64,000 nt of DNA from Flammeovirgaceae bacterium BBD 1991-12 (GCA_001657315.1 LYSV01000009.1:23634-87633), one strand, 5' to 3'; shown: positions 8,464 to 18,164, numbered from the stretch's first letter. Notes: generated by a model not told the origin, from the sequence alone. Translations and numbers: made by a program.

Positions 8464-10230
8464 TTACTCCGTGAGTTGGAGGCGGTTCAGCCTATACTCA
8501 AGCGCTTTAAGGTCATAGAGAAAACGGGAATGTCCCGTGGATGAAAATATGTCTATATAATAGTTGATACCTTCCATAAGGTTGTGCTGGAATTTAAGCA
8601 AGGCCTTTCTTTGCCGGTCCGGCAAGGGTTGTGGTGACTGGAGCATTTTTTTGCTTAAATGATCAATGTACATGTCAGCCTCTTTTATAAACATGTTCGG
8701 GCGATCCTTTCGCTCTATCAGATTGGTTCTGCCATAGATGTGATCTGCCATTTTTTGCAATGATACCGTTTCAGAAAAATAAGCCATGTTGGGACCAGGG
8801 CAAACCGACACGCCCTTTCCTTCCGTTTTGGTATCGAGACCTTTCACCAGCAAGGCAGATGTCCCCAGGCCTGCGCATATACAGGATTTCACGGTAGCCT
8901 TGTCGTATTCCCTTTTGTACTCCTCCAGCGGCAGATCCGTGGAGTCCAGCTCCCGTATCTTCAACCGCTGGTATTGTCTCGAGGCCGTGCATATGGACCG
9001 GCGGGTAAACTCTTTGTTGTTGCTGGCAAATTTTCTCGGACAGGGGCTCCCTGGTCTGCCGCTGATGATCCTCCGTGTTTTTTCTATGTCCCTGGTATTA
9101 CCCCACAGTGTGTTAAACGGGACACCCAATGGAGAAGTATCACTCAGATAAAGGTCCTTTTCTCTTGCATTTCGCAGTAGCTGTTGGGTTTCGGCATCCA
9201 CATTGACCACCTCCGGCACCAGAAGAAAAGGTGTGCCCCAGCCCACACTGTCGAGTTCATAATGCTCCAGCAGGAACCGGTGCTCTTCCGCGGTGCCTAC
9301 ACCACCCTGCACACTGAATTTTACAGGCAGGGGAGTGGCAGGGCAGGAGCGCCTTTTGGTCGTAAGCGCTTCCCCCAGCAGTTCATGAGTGGTCCGGATC
9401 AACTCCTCCCTTTTTTGTTTGAATTCTTCCAGGATAGGACCCAGCAGGTAGCCATCCGTGGCGAAGGCATGCCCACCACAATTCAAGCCTGATTCAATCC
9501 TGTATTCCGACACCCAAAGCCCTTTTTTTGCCAGGTACTTCCCCTGGATCAGGGCGGACCGGTAGTCGCTTACCTTCAGGGTGATTTTCTTTGAAAGTGT
9601 TCCGGTGTCATCCGGATAAAAATCATCAAACTCCTCCAGGTAACTATACAGTCCGGGGTTCATCCCTGCTGACAGCACCAGTGAAGATCTTAGCGTACTT
9701 TTGGCGTATCCCCTTAAGGCTGCGTGTGCGTCATTATATTCTGAAGGCAGTTGCTGCTGGCCTCTGTAATTTTCCCTGTCCAGTTTGGTCATGATGTTCA
9801 CATCTATGTTTCCTATGGTCAGCGAGGTAAGGGAAAATGATTCACGGTTTTTCTGATGGCCATGGAAGTCATCGTGGACAGGTCCCTGGCCGGTGGTATC
9901 CGGAAGCATGTCACGGTATTTTCGGACTCCCGGATGGTCAGGTAGAGCGTTTTTGAGCTTTTCAAATTTCTTTCCCGATACCATGTCCACAAGGTTGAGG
10001 TAAGCGGTGATCCTTCTGGCCCGGTAGTCACCGGCCTGATTGGAAATAGATTGAAAAGGAAGTTTCAGCTTTTTACTGTAAAATTCTCTCATTTTCTCCA
10101 TCAGTACATCATCTACAAGTGATATTACAGAGGAAATGCCATAATGTGCCACCTTTAAGGGGGTGTCTATCGTATAACCGATGCCCATTACGGGAATATG
10201 GAAAGTATGCTGGTAAGCCGGGTTGTTCAT
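8464..10230 (-). CDS. Conserved Bacteroidota protein of unknown function, possible TIM-barrel flavin or Fe-S enzyme
   Basis: 588 residues, no signal peptide or membrane segment, so cytoplasmic. I recognise the general family as conserved across Bacteroidota but not its function. Notable motifs are the N-terminal PVMGIGYTIDTPLKVAHYGI, ESGLNCGGHAFATDG near the middle, FSVQGGVGTAEEHRFLLEHY, GWGTPFLLVPE, LSDTSPLGVPFNTLWG, and a Cys-rich C-terminal third (GSPCPRKFA, SICTASRQYQ, SCICAGLGTSALL, VCPGPNMAYF). The NCGGHAFA and QGGVGTAEE stretches recall substrate/FMN loops of glutamate synthase or nitronate monooxygenase-type TIM barrels, and the repeated cysteines could bind an Fe-S cluster. Both ideas are inference. 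It is divergent from nadA with 119 bp between them. Confidence 0.8.
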   Translation of the reverse strand: MNNPAYQHTFHIPVMGIGYTIDTPLKVAHYGISSVISLVDDVLMEKMREFYSKKLKLPFQSISNQAGDYRARRITAYLNLVDMVSGKKFEKLKNALPDHPGVRKYRDMLPDTTGQGPVHDDFHGHQKNRESFSLTSLTIGNIDVNIMTKLDRENYRGQQQLPSEYNDAHAALRGYAKSTLRSSLVLSAGMNPGLYSYLEEFDDFYPDDTGTLSKKITLKVSDYRSALIQGKYLAKKGLWVSEYRIESGLNCGGHAFATDGYLLGPILEEFKQKREELIRTTHELLGEALTTKRRSCPATPLPVKFSVQGGVGTAEEHRFLLEHYELDSVGWGTPFLLVPEVVNVDAETQQLLRNAREKDLYLSDTSPLGVPFNTLWGNTRDIEKTRRIISGRPGSPCPRKFASNNKEFTRRSICTASRQYQRLKIRELDSTDLPLEEYKREYDKATVKSCICAGLGTSALLVKGLDTKTEGKGVSVCPGPNMAYFSETVSLQKMADHIYGRTNLIERKDRPNMFIKEADMYIDHLSKKMLQSPQPLPDRQRKALLKFQHNLMEGINYYIDIFSSTGHSRFLYDLKALEYRLNRLQLTE

Positions 10231-10349
10231 ATCGAAAAATTTAGGCGAAGTTAGACAAAAATAATAACAGATATATAGGTCTAATTATCTGGTTTTAATA
10301 TTTTTAAGTCTTATTTATCATATTTTATTTACCCTGAGTGTTTTAGGAA

Positions 10350-11288
10350 ATGGATTTACAGGATACAAGCCGCAGGATCCTTGAGCTGAAGGCAGAAAAG
10401 AATGCTACTATTCTGGCGCATTATTATCAGGAGGCGGCTATACAGGACGTAGCTGATGTTATAGGAGATAGTCTTTATCTGGCCAGGCAGGCCACCCGTG
10501 TAAAGGAGGATATTCTCATCATGGCAGGGGTGAGTTTTATGGCTGAAACGGTAAAGATCCTGAATCCACACAAAAAGGTGCTTTTGCCCGATACAAGTGC
10601 AGGTTGTTCCCTGGCAGATTCCTGTAGTCCGCAGGAATTCGGGAAATTCATTCAGCAGTATCCGGATCATCTGGTAGTCAGCTATGTTAACTGCTCAGCT
10701 GAGATCAAGGCCATGAGTGACCTCGTATGTACTTCCTCCAACGCTGTAGAGGTGATCCGTTCCGTACCGGAGGACCAGCCTGTCATTTTTGCTCCTGACC
10801 GGAACCTGGGAAGGTACCTTATCCGGCAAACCGGTCGTGATCTGCTGTTGTGGGACGGCGCCTGTATGGTGCATGAGGCATTTTCCATTGACAAGTTGCT
10901 GGAACTTTACCGCATGTATCCGGCATCGAGGATCATAGCCCACCCGGAATCTGAAGAGCATATTTTAAAAACGGCCAGTTACGTTGGATCCACGGCAGGT
11001 ATGCTCGACTATGTGAAGCGTCATGACTCCGGGCAGTTCATAGTAGCCACTGAGGCGGGTATTCTGTATCAAATGCAAAAAGAGGTGCCCAATGCCAAAC
11101 TTATCCCGGCACCTGTACAGAAGGATAACTCCTGTGCGTGTAGTGAATGTTCTCACATGAAAGTCAATACATTGGAAAAACTGTACCTGTGCCTGAAGAA
11201 TGAAACTCCTGAAATGAACATTGAAGAGGATATCAGGCAGAAAGCCCTGCTGCCCATTGTCCGTATGCTTGAGCTTTCTGAAAACTAA
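10350..11288 (+). CDS. nadA: Quinolinate synthase
   Basis: 312 residues, normal length for the shorter NadA form. It condenses iminoaspartate with dihydroxyacetone phosphate to quinolinate in de novo NAD synthesis, using a [4Fe-4S] cluster. Characteristic motifs are the N-terminal ILAHYYQEAAIQDVADVIGDS, DTSAGCSLADSC, YVNCSAEIKAMSDLVCTSSNAVEV, FAPDRNLGRYL, the AHPE segment, TEAGILYQM and NSCACSECSHMK near the end. The three cluster cysteines should be those in the GCSLADSC, VCTSSNA and CACSECSHM regions. nadB follows after 6 bp, so both enzymes of the quinolinate step are co-transcribed. nadC is not in the window. Confidence 0.97.
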   Translation: MDLQDTSRRILELKAEKNATILAHYYQEAAIQDVADVIGDSLYLARQATRVKEDILIMAGVSFMAETVKILNPHKKVLLPDTSAGCSLADSCSPQEFGKFIQQYPDHLVVSYVNCSAEIKAMSDLVCTSSNAVEVIRSVPEDQPVIFAPDRNLGRYLIRQTGRDLLLWDGACMVHEAFSIDKLLELYRMYPASRIIAHPESEEHILKTASYVGSTAGMLDYVKRHDSGQFIVATEAGILYQMQKEVPNAKLIPAPVQKDNSCACSECSHMKVNTLEKLYLCLKNETPEMNIEEDIRQKALLPIVRMLELSEN

Positions 11289-11294
11289 TGCGTT

Positions 11295-12860
11295 ATGCCT
11301 TTTACTGATTTTCTGGTGGTCGGCTCGGGCATAGCAGGATTGAGTTATGCCCTGAAAGTAGCTTCAGCCTGTCCTGACCGGAGCATTACGATCATCACCA
11401 AAGCTGACGAAAGCGAATCCAATACAAAATATGCGCAGGGAGGAATAGCGGTGGTGCAGGACCAGGGAGATTCCTTTGAAGAACATGTGCAGGACACCAT
11501 AAGGGCAGGGGACGGATTGTGTGATGAAGAGGTGGTCAGATCAGTGATCGAAGAAGGACCACAACAACTGAGAGAACTCATCAGACTCGGGGTAGAGTTC
11601 GACCGTGATACAGAGGGTGAATTCAATCTGGGGCGCGAAGGTGGTCATGGTGTTCACCGGATCATTCATCATAAGGATATTACAGGTCTCGTCATAGAGC
11701 AAGCCCTGCTCCGGAAGGTTGCCCACGCTGAAAACATAGAGGTATGTTCACATCACTTTGCCATTGACCTGATCACCGAGCACCATTTAGGTGACCCTGG
11801 GGTCAATACACCCTCCGGTCCGTCTTGCTATGGAGCATATGTACTCAACGAAAGGACAGACCGGATAGAAACGTGGCATGCCGGTGTAACACTGCTGGCC
11901 TCCGGAGGAGCTGGTCAGGTTTACGGGCATACCACCAACCCGCTGATCGCCACCGGAGATGGTATTGCCATGGCATACCGGGCAAAGGCAGTGATCTCCC
12001 ATATGGAATTTGTCCAGTTCCACCCAACAGCGTTGTATCAGCCCAGTGTGTCACCGACTTTTCTGATATCCGAGGCAGTGAGAGGCTTTGGCGCAACGCT
12101 GAGAACGGGGCAGGAAGAAGAGTTCATGTACAGGTATGATCAACGTGGCGCGCTGGCCTCGAGAGACATTGTAGCCAGAGCCATCGATTGCGAGCTGAAA
12201 CGCTCCGGGGAAGAGTGCGTATACCTTGACTGCAGGCATTTGGATATACAAAAGTTCAGGTCCGGATTCCCTACTATTTATCAAAAGTGCAGTAGCCTGG
12301 GCATATGCATCGAAAGGGATATGATACCTGTGGTACCCGCTGCACATTACCAGTGCGGCGGTATTCATGTGGACAATATGGGCAGGACGAGCGTCAACCG
12401 CCTTTTTGCCTGTGGGGAATGCGCACATACCGGGCTGCATGGTGCCAATCGTCTTGCTTCGAACTCATTGCTTGAGGCGTTGGTCATGGCTGACAGATGT
12501 TATAAGGCGGGAATACAGGAAATAAAGTCTTTTGGGCAAACGGTTGACATTCCCGAGTGGAATGATAAGGGGACCACCACCGCTGAAGAATTAATTCTGA
12601 TATCCCACAACAGAAGAGAATTGCAGGCTACCATGAGGGACTATGTAGGTATTGCCCGCTCTTTTGAGAGGTTAAAAAGAGCACGGCAACGTTTGGAGCT
12701 GCTTTACGGGGAAACGGAAGCCCTGTATAGGAAGAAAAGGCTTTCTCCTCAGCTATGTGAGCTTCGGAATCTTATAGCCGTCGGGTATCTGATCGTAGAG
12801 CAGTCTCTGCAAAGAAAGAAAAACAGTGGCTCGTTCTGGAATATTGACCTTGCAAGCTGA
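11295..12860 (+). CDS. nadB: L-aspartate oxidase
   Basis: 521 residues, the usual length. It is an FAD enzyme oxidising L-aspartate to iminoaspartate, the substrate of NadA. The sequence shows the N-terminal dinucleotide fold VVGSGIAGLSYALK, NTKYAQGGIAVV, EGGHGVHRIIH, SGGAGQVYGHTTNP, MEFVQFHPTALY, the active-site RGFGATL and SRDIVARAI segments, PAAHYQCGGI and the C-terminal HGANRLASNSLLEALV. The succinate dehydrogenase-like C-terminal helical region is complete. The start is 6 bp after nadA. The gene converges on the QueD-like gene with a 26-bp gap. Confidence 0.97.
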   Translation: MPFTDFLVVGSGIAGLSYALKVASACPDRSITIITKADESESNTKYAQGGIAVVQDQGDSFEEHVQDTIRAGDGLCDEEVVRSVIEEGPQQLRELIRLGVEFDRDTEGEFNLGREGGHGVHRIIHHKDITGLVIEQALLRKVAHAENIEVCSHHFAIDLITEHHLGDPGVNTPSGPSCYGAYVLNERTDRIETWHAGVTLLASGGAGQVYGHTTNPLIATGDGIAMAYRAKAVISHMEFVQFHPTALYQPSVSPTFLISEAVRGFGATLRTGQEEEFMYRYDQRGALASRDIVARAIDCELKRSGEECVYLDCRHLDIQKFRSGFPTIYQKCSSLGICIERDMIPVVPAAHYQCGGIHVDNMGRTSVNRLFACGECAHTGLHGANRLASNSLLEALVMADRCYKAGIQEIKSFGQTVDIPEWNDKGTTTAEELILISHNRRELQATMRDYVGIARSFERLKRARQRLELLYGETEALYRKKRLSPQLCELRNLIAVGYLIVEQSLQRKKNSGSFWNIDLAS

Positions 12861-12886
12861 TCTCCTGTGATTTCCGGCTTCACCCG

Positions 12887-13336
12887 TTACTCATCATTGT
12901 CGTTATGATACCACTCGGCATAGCTGGTTTGGGTTTCACGTAGCCTGAGGCTGTGAAGCGTTACCTCTTCAGGGAGTTCGGACCTTATCCGCCCTGCAAA
13001 ATCAATGATCATATTTTCACAGGTAGGATTGTATGGGGTGAATACCACAGGCTGCCCCGGCATATTTTGCACACCTTCCCTCAGCTCCGATCCTTCCAGC
13101 AATACCAGCTTATGATCCAAAGGTTCTACCACTGTACGGTTAACGATCGCTTTAAGGTCTGCAAAATCCATCACCATCCCATTTTTGGGACTCAGAGCGT
13201 CCCAAATAGGTATTCCAGTTATGGTTACTGACAGATGATAGGAGTGACCATGGATGTTTCTGCATTTTCCGTCATGCCCTTCAAGAGCATGCGCCATTTC
13301 AAAGCTAAACTCTTTTGTTACCCGCACCCTGTTCAT
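12887..13336 (-). CDS. 6-pyruvoyltetrahydropterin synthase / 6-carboxytetrahydropterin synthase (QueD) family
   Basis: I chose the ATG at 13336 (protein MNRVRVTKEFSF, 149 residues); an upstream in-frame start at 13393 would add 19 atypical residues. The family signature is clear: FEMAHALEGHDGKCRNIHGHSYHL, giving the zinc histidines (AH, and HGH) and the catalytic Cys in KCRNIHGH; then GMVMDFADLK, LDHKLVL, NPTCENM and the C-terminal Glu-containing LRLRETQTSYAEW. The usual role in bacteria is conversion of dihydroneopterin triphosphate to 6-carboxytetrahydropterin for queuosine; tetrahydropterin synthesis is the alternative. No queC, queE or folE is adjacent to decide between them. Confidence 0.93.
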   Translation of the reverse strand: MNRVRVTKEFSFEMAHALEGHDGKCRNIHGHSYHLSVTITGIPIWDALSPKNGMVMDFADLKAIVNRTVVEPLDHKLVLLEGSELREGVQNMPGQPVVFTPYNPTCENMIIDFAGRIRSELPEEVTLHSLRLRETQTSYAEWYHNDNDE

Positions 13337-13425
13337 AACTTGATTCTGCAATTTTGGTAAGACATTGCCGAAAGGAATGCGAAGGTACCTCAAAAAACCT
13401 TCCTGTCAAACCGTAACAGCGGGAT

Positions 13426-16400
13426 CTACAAAACCCCTTTCAGCTCTTTCAGGGCAAGGTTCAATTCAGAAAACCGTTCCTCCGCATCCTTACCGGGCGC
13501 CTGGTCGGCACCGTTCAGCATGTTGTACAGGTAACTGACCTGATCTGTAAGCATAGGTTGGGGATAGATATCTTCCCCGGTCTTGAGCTTTTTCAATACC
13601 CCGGTAACATTGGAAAGGCGTTCTTCTTCGACCTCATTAAGGCTGCCGGTTTTCTTTTTCATATCAAGCTTTTTGTACTCCTTGTCCAGTTCTGATTCCA
13701 GTTTCCGCACATCGCTTAGCAGCGCTATGGTCCTCATGGCGAGGTCCAGTTGATCCTTAAGCTGCTGTTCAGAAACAGTGCCTGATACTCTGGGGTCCAT
13801 CAGCAAGGCAAAGGATTGTTGCAGGACCTTATCACCAACGGTGAGCCGTGCGGTATAACTCCCGGGCATAGCCATGGGTCCGTTGCGGAATCTCCGGCTT
13901 TCCCTTTTATCCCAGGGACCGGTATACCTCATGTTCCAGTGGAACCTGTTGATGCCAGGCTTTACTTTTAATGATTTGTCTATCAGATAGATGGTTTCAT
14001 TGGTAGCCATATCCGTGATCACCTTTTCCTCGATCTTTGTCTGGTTGCTGTCACTGAAAAAAGTATTGACCACATTGCCCTTATCATCAAGGATATCAAG
14101 CCGTATCGCGTTCTTAACTCCTTCAGGTAGATAATAGTCTATGATCACCGAGGGGTACGGATACCATGGGTTGGCGTCGCCCGATCTGACCTTTGGGTAG
14201 CGGTACCTGTGCGTATCCTTTGGCCTGAACAGGACTGCTGTTTCATTCAGGCTGTTGATCTCATTCTGCCGGAGTGCGGTGATATTGTCCAGGACCCAGA
14301 ATGATCGTCCCATGGTGGAAAGTACAAGATCGCCTTCATGTATCTTAATATCCGTGACCGGTGTTACGGGCAGGTTCTGTTGAAAGGGCTTCCAACTGGC
14401 GCCGTCATCGTAGGAAATGAACATTCCGAATTCTGTGCCTGCGTAAAGCAACCCTTCCCGTTCCGGATCCTCACGAACCACACGGGTAGGGTAGTTGTCA
14501 GGAATACCATTGGTACCTGTGGTAAGTAGCTTCCAGTCTTTGCCATAGTTCTCCGTTCGGTAAATGTAGGGCTTCCAGTCTCCCAGCTGATACCGCAGTA
14601 CCGCTATATAGGCTTTGGCAGCATCATGAGGGGAAGGCTCCACAGCATCCACTCTTCCATTGGGAGCAAGTTTTGAGGGGGTCACCTTTTTCCAGGTCTG
14701 CCCATCATCTTGTGTAACATGAACCGGACCGTCGTTGGCGCCTACCCATATCACACCTTTTTTTACAGGTGATTCACGGATGGCATAGATCGTGCTGTAA
14801 AATTCCTCCCCGGTAATATCCCTGGTGATGGGGCTACCTGAGATCACCTGTTTGTCTGGTTCGAAAGCAGTTAGATCGGGAGATATGGTTTCCCATGTAA
14901 CTCCTTCATCCCGGGTACGGTGAACATATTGTGAAGTATGATAGACCACATTGGGATCATGTGGTGATACGTGAATCGGTGATACCCGCTGGAACCGGTA
15001 CTTCAGGTCCTTTGGATTATGTCCGTACATATTGGACGCTCCTACATAGTAAGCCTTTTCGGTACCCGTCTTTTTATTGTAGACACCAAAGCGGCCCTTA
15101 CAGTTCGCATAAACCGTATTGTGATCACCAGGTTTTGGTACGGCAGGTCCGGTCTCGCACCCACCGGTGTTCATGATCCAGCCAATGCCGGGAGCCTGTA
15201 TACCGTTAGGCGCCATGCTGGGTACGGCCACAGTAGTGTAATTGTCCTGCTGTCCACCGTACAGCCAGTAGGGAAACTGGTCATCTACTTCCACTTGGTA
15301 TATCTCAGCTGTTGGCTGGTTGAACTGTGTAGACCATGTTTTTCCACCGTTATGCGTGATATTGGCGCCACCGTCATTGGCCTGGATGAAGAGGTCGGTG
15401 TTGTCAGGGTTGATCCACATATCGTGGTTGTCTCCATGCGGCGGTCTCATCCGCGACCATGTCTTGCCGCCATTTACTGATTTAAAATAGCCAGTGGCCA
15501 TGGCATAGACAACGTCAGGATCTTTGGGATCCACTTCGATATTGGTATAGTAAAAGGGACGCGTCCTTATGCCCTTGTCAGCGGATACCTGTTGAAATGA
15601 CTTCCCCTGATCCATCGAACGGTACAGACCACCTTCCTTGCCGGGTGCTTCCACCAAGGCATATAGTATGCGGGAATCTGCCGGACATACCGCCAGATCG
15701 ATCTTACCAATAAGATCTCCAGGGAGTCCGTTGGTAAGTTTTTCCCATGAGTTGCCACTATCTACTGATTTGTATATGCCACCTTCAGCTGCACTGCCAC
15801 CACTTATAATGGTCCATGGTTTTCTTTCTGCCTTCCAGGCTGCAGCATAGATGATCTCAGGGTTTCCAGGCAGCAGCTCGATGTCCGTAAAACCTACCTT
15901 GTCGGATATAAACAGTACCTTTTTCCAGTTTTTACCTCCATCACTGGTTTTGTAAACACCACGTTCGGCATTGGGCTGAAAAGCCTGTCCGATGGCGGCT
16001 ACATACACAATATTGTAGTTGTCAGGGTGCATTTCCACGGCGCCTATCTGCCCGGTTTGCCGTAATCCGGTATGCTCCCATGTTTTTCCGCCATCAATGG
16101 ATTTGTACATCCCCTTGCCGGTAATAACATTGCTTCTCAAACCGTCAGACCCCGTACCCACATATATGATATTGCCGTCATGCTGTGCCACGGAGATTGC
16201 GCCTATGGAGGGGGTTTCGAAATACCTGTCAGAGATATTGTGCCAGCTTACACCATAGTCCGTGCTCTTCCACACGCCGCCACCTGTTGCCCCAAGATAA
16301 AAGGTAGAAGGCTGTGACGCCACACCGGCTACAGCGGTAACACGGCCACCCCGGAAGGGCCCCACGTTCCTGTATTCAAATGCTGTCATATCCTGGGAAA

Positions 16401-16464
16401 AAAGCAGACTTGCAGGTCCGGTTAGCAATAGCAGTAAAATGAGTGAGCTTCGTATCATGATCAA
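13426..16464 (-). CDS. Secreted BNR/sortilin (VPS10-like) beta-propeller protein
   Basis: 1012 residues with a signal peptide (about 1-24, LLLLLTGPASLLFSQ). Many Asp-box/BNR-type repeats follow (STDYGVSWHNI, SIDGGKTWEHTG, TSDGGKNWKKV, SVDSGNSWEKL, SVNGGKTWSRM, YDDGASWKPF), indicating one or two propellers spanning about residues 25-720. A beta-rich region follows (about 740-880, NRFHWNMRYTGPWDKRE), then a charged helical, probably coiled-coil C-terminus (DLAMRTIALLSDVRKLESEL). This long architecture is widespread in Bacteroidota and often annotated as a glycosyl hydrolase or VPS10 protein, but no sialidase catalytic set is evident, so a binding or protein-processing role is as likely. No T9SS domain is seen. 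Confidence 0.85.
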   Translation of the reverse strand: MIMIRSSLILLLLLTGPASLLFSQDMTAFEYRNVGPFRGGRVTAVAGVASQPSTFYLGATGGGVWKSTDYGVSWHNISDRYFETPSIGAISVAQHDGNIIYVGTGSDGLRSNVITGKGMYKSIDGGKTWEHTGLRQTGQIGAVEMHPDNYNIVYVAAIGQAFQPNAERGVYKTSDGGKNWKKVLFISDKVGFTDIELLPGNPEIIYAAAWKAERKPWTIISGGSAAEGGIYKSVDSGNSWEKLTNGLPGDLIGKIDLAVCPADSRILYALVEAPGKEGGLYRSMDQGKSFQQVSADKGIRTRPFYYTNIEVDPKDPDVVYAMATGYFKSVNGGKTWSRMRPPHGDNHDMWINPDNTDLFIQANDGGANITHNGGKTWSTQFNQPTAEIYQVEVDDQFPYWLYGGQQDNYTTVAVPSMAPNGIQAPGIGWIMNTGGCETGPAVPKPGDHNTVYANCKGRFGVYNKKTGTEKAYYVGASNMYGHNPKDLKYRFQRVSPIHVSPHDPNVVYHTSQYVHRTRDEGVTWETISPDLTAFEPDKQVISGSPITRDITGEEFYSTIYAIRESPVKKGVIWVGANDGPVHVTQDDGQTWKKVTPSKLAPNGRVDAVEPSPHDAAKAYIAVLRYQLGDWKPYIYRTENYGKDWKLLTTGTNGIPDNYPTRVVREDPEREGLLYAGTEFGMFISYDDGASWKPFQQNLPVTPVTDIKIHEGDLVLSTMGRSFWVLDNITALRQNEINSLNETAVLFRPKDTHRYRYPKVRSGDANPWYPYPSVIIDYYLPEGVKNAIRLDILDDKGNVVNTFFSDSNQTKIEEKVITDMATNETIYLIDKSLKVKPGINRFHWNMRYTGPWDKRESRRFRNGPMAMPGSYTARLTVGDKVLQQSFALLMDPRVSGTVSEQQLKDQLDLAMRTIALLSDVRKLESELDKEYKKLDMKKKTGSLNEVEEERLSNVTGVLKKLKTGEDIYPQPMLTDQVSYLYNMLNGADQAPGKDAEERFSELNLALKELKGVL

Positions 16465-17088
16465 ATTGTTAGGCTTGGATTGGCAAGATAATCTATTTTG
16501 ACCAAGTTCAGGTGTAAATGTTTGATGACCGGTGCAGTTATCCTGCGCAGGTCGTTATTCCAGAATTGAGCAGTATCCATGCACCGGTTGCCGAAAACCT
16601 TTACCTGTCCGGGTCAGCCGGAGTTCCGGTCTCTTTAGATATAACACATTAAAAACATTTTTGAGGATAGAAAACGCCCTGACGGGCTGTATGGAAGCTT
16701 TCAGGCTCATGTATACCTTTTGTCAACCTGCGTTTTTCCTTATTTCTGCTAATCACGTCGTTTATTGTATCATGCTTATCCGCTTAGGCCTGTGGATCTT
16801 CAAATAAACCTTAATTAATTAACATAATCTCCAACGTATGGTAGCACTAATGATCCGGTGGCAAGGTGCCTGATTTCAATACTATGACCACTAAGGGATG
16901 AATTGAATTTTACAAATGGCCCGGGCATAACTGCAGCCTGCATTTGTCACACCCCGGATATTCCATCCGAAAGTATTCGGAATGAAAGCGAGAGACTTGA
17001 AATGATTTTAAGTACTTCATTTTCAATGATAAAATGATAACAAGAGTTTCCCTAAAGACACCAAATAACCAACTATACCATCCTCAAT
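16465..17088. other. 624-bp intergenic region with a diverged repeat, no gene seen
   Basis: No convincing coding sequence was found. Bases 16489-16535 resemble 17843-17893 (see the repeat entry at 17843). A short AT-rich palindrome (TTAATTAATTAA) occurs near 16811 and a small hairpin CCGAA-AGTA-TTCGG near 16968. The promoters of the BNR gene (leftward) and of the secreted protein at 17089 must both lie here, but no consensus is clear. Confidence 0.4.
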
Positions 17089-17604
17089 ATGAAATACATA
17101 CTTACTGCTTTGTTGTTGTGCTTTACCTGTTTTGGTCATACGCAAAACCTGGCGTATCATTTTACCGAAGAAGATCTTCAGGGCGCGTGGGCGAGCGACA
17201 ATAATTATGACTACCTTGACAAGGTCATAGACAATACTACCCCCGACCCGGTAATGGTGCTGGAGAATGAGGCTGCCCGTTATGATATGGAAGAAATAGA
17301 CCCCAGATATAAAAGGGTCGAGCGAAGGATCACCTTCTCCCATACCCGTGGTCGCGTTATTGCGGTTTATGATCACCAGGGGAAAATCCTTAAATCCTAT
17401 GAGAAATATGTGGGGATAAGCCCTCCTCAAAAAATGGTAAGGGTCATCGCCAGAAATTACCCCGGATGGACCATTAGTGCCAGTACTTACCGGGTTTATT
17501 ATCTCCGTGACAAGGGTAAGGCACATAAAAGGTACAGGATAAGAATAACGAAGGGAAGTTCAAAAAAGAATCTCAGGCTGGATGAAGTAGGGAACATTCT
17601 GTAA
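17089..17604 (+). CDS. Small secreted protein, PepSY-like/BLIP-like fold suspected
   Basis: 171 residues with a clear signal peptide (MKYILTALLLCFTCFGHTQ). The mature part contains HTRGRVIAVYDHQGKILKSY and a following VRVIARNYPGWTISASTYRV, which resembles the strand-helix pattern of PepSY-like periplasmic proteins of Bacteroidota (a 'YD..GK' strand followed by an 'I...YP.W.I' helix-strand). The fold call is inference. The C-terminus is very basic (KGKAHKRYRIRITKGSSKKN). It stands alone, with more than 300 bp of non-coding DNA on either side. Confidence 0.7.
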   Translation: MKYILTALLLCFTCFGHTQNLAYHFTEEDLQGAWASDNNYDYLDKVIDNTTPDPVMVLENEAARYDMEEIDPRYKRVERRITFSHTRGRVIAVYDHQGKILKSYEKYVGISPPQKMVRVIARNYPGWTISASTYRVYYLRDKGKAHKRYRIRITKGSSKKNLRLDEVGNIL

Positions 17605-17842
17605 TATTTTGACCGGTAGCTTTTCATCTCTGAAATTATAAAGGATAAGTACCGGGTTTGAAGACCTCTGTACTACATTATACGCCTCAGTCCCTAGAGT
17701 CCACCACCAACGTATGCATATTCTGAACCGGCGTGAAAGACAGCTGTTGAAAACGATGATATCTCCTTGATAATCAGTAATACCCTGCTGTACTGAAGGC
17801 AACTTTGCCGGATGTACGATTGTTTGATCAACGGTGGCTGGA

Positions 17843-17893
17843 TAATTTATTTTTGACTAAATTCAGTGGCAATCTTTGATGACCGATTGGTAG
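17843..17893 (+). repeat. Second copy of a ~50-bp diverged repeat, just upstream of a small ORF
   Basis: GATAATTTATTTTTGACTAA ... TTTGATGACCG here matches GATAATCTATTTTGACCAAG ... TTTGATGACCG at 16488-16535 at roughly 80% by eye. The gap 17605-17912 otherwise holds nothing recognisable. The copy ends about 20 bp before the ATG at 17913, so it may include a promoter or 5' untranslated element. The other copy is 25 bp upstream of the leftward BNR gene, in opposite orientation relative to that gene. Confidence 0.45.
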
Positions 17894-17912
17894 TCCCGGA
17901 ATTGTTTTGATC

Positions 17913-18164
17913 ATGGAATACAAAAAGGAATATGAAAAGGCCCTCAGAGCTGATGGATCTGGTGATTGGGATAGTGCCCATAACATTGTGCAGGATATTC
18001 CCACTCCGGAGGCAGCATGGATACATGCCTATCTGCATCGCAAGGAGGGTGATGACTGGAATGCCGGGTACTGGTACCGCAGAGCCCGGAGAAATTTTTT
18101 TGAGGGAAGCCTTGCAGAGGAATGGCAGGAGATGTGGGATGAACTGGTGAGGAAAGAGCCGTAA
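17913..18164 (+). CDS. Small conserved protein of unknown function
   Basis: 83 residues from the ATG at 17913 (a TTG two codons upstream is also in frame). Sequence features: YKKEYEKALRADGSGDWDSAH, then WIHAYLHRKEGDDWNAGYWYRRA and a helical end. It resembles small soluble Bacteroidota proteins with the 'HAYLHRKEGD..NA.YWY' motif, in which a TPR-like helical pair seems likely. No signal peptide. No function is known to me. Confidence 0.7.
   Translation: MEYKKEYEKALRADGSGDWDSAHNIVQDIPTPEAAWIHAYLHRKEGDDWNAGYWYRRARRNFFEGSLAEEWQEMWDELVRKEP

Noticed and set aside
13426..16464. Sialidase call for the BNR protein
   Set aside because: Asp-box repeats alone do not define a sialidase; the arginine triad and other catalytic residues could not be identified.
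16532..16807. 91-codon frame in the 624-bp gap
   Set aside because: No signal peptide, no family similarity and Cys/Arg-rich composition typical of chance frames.
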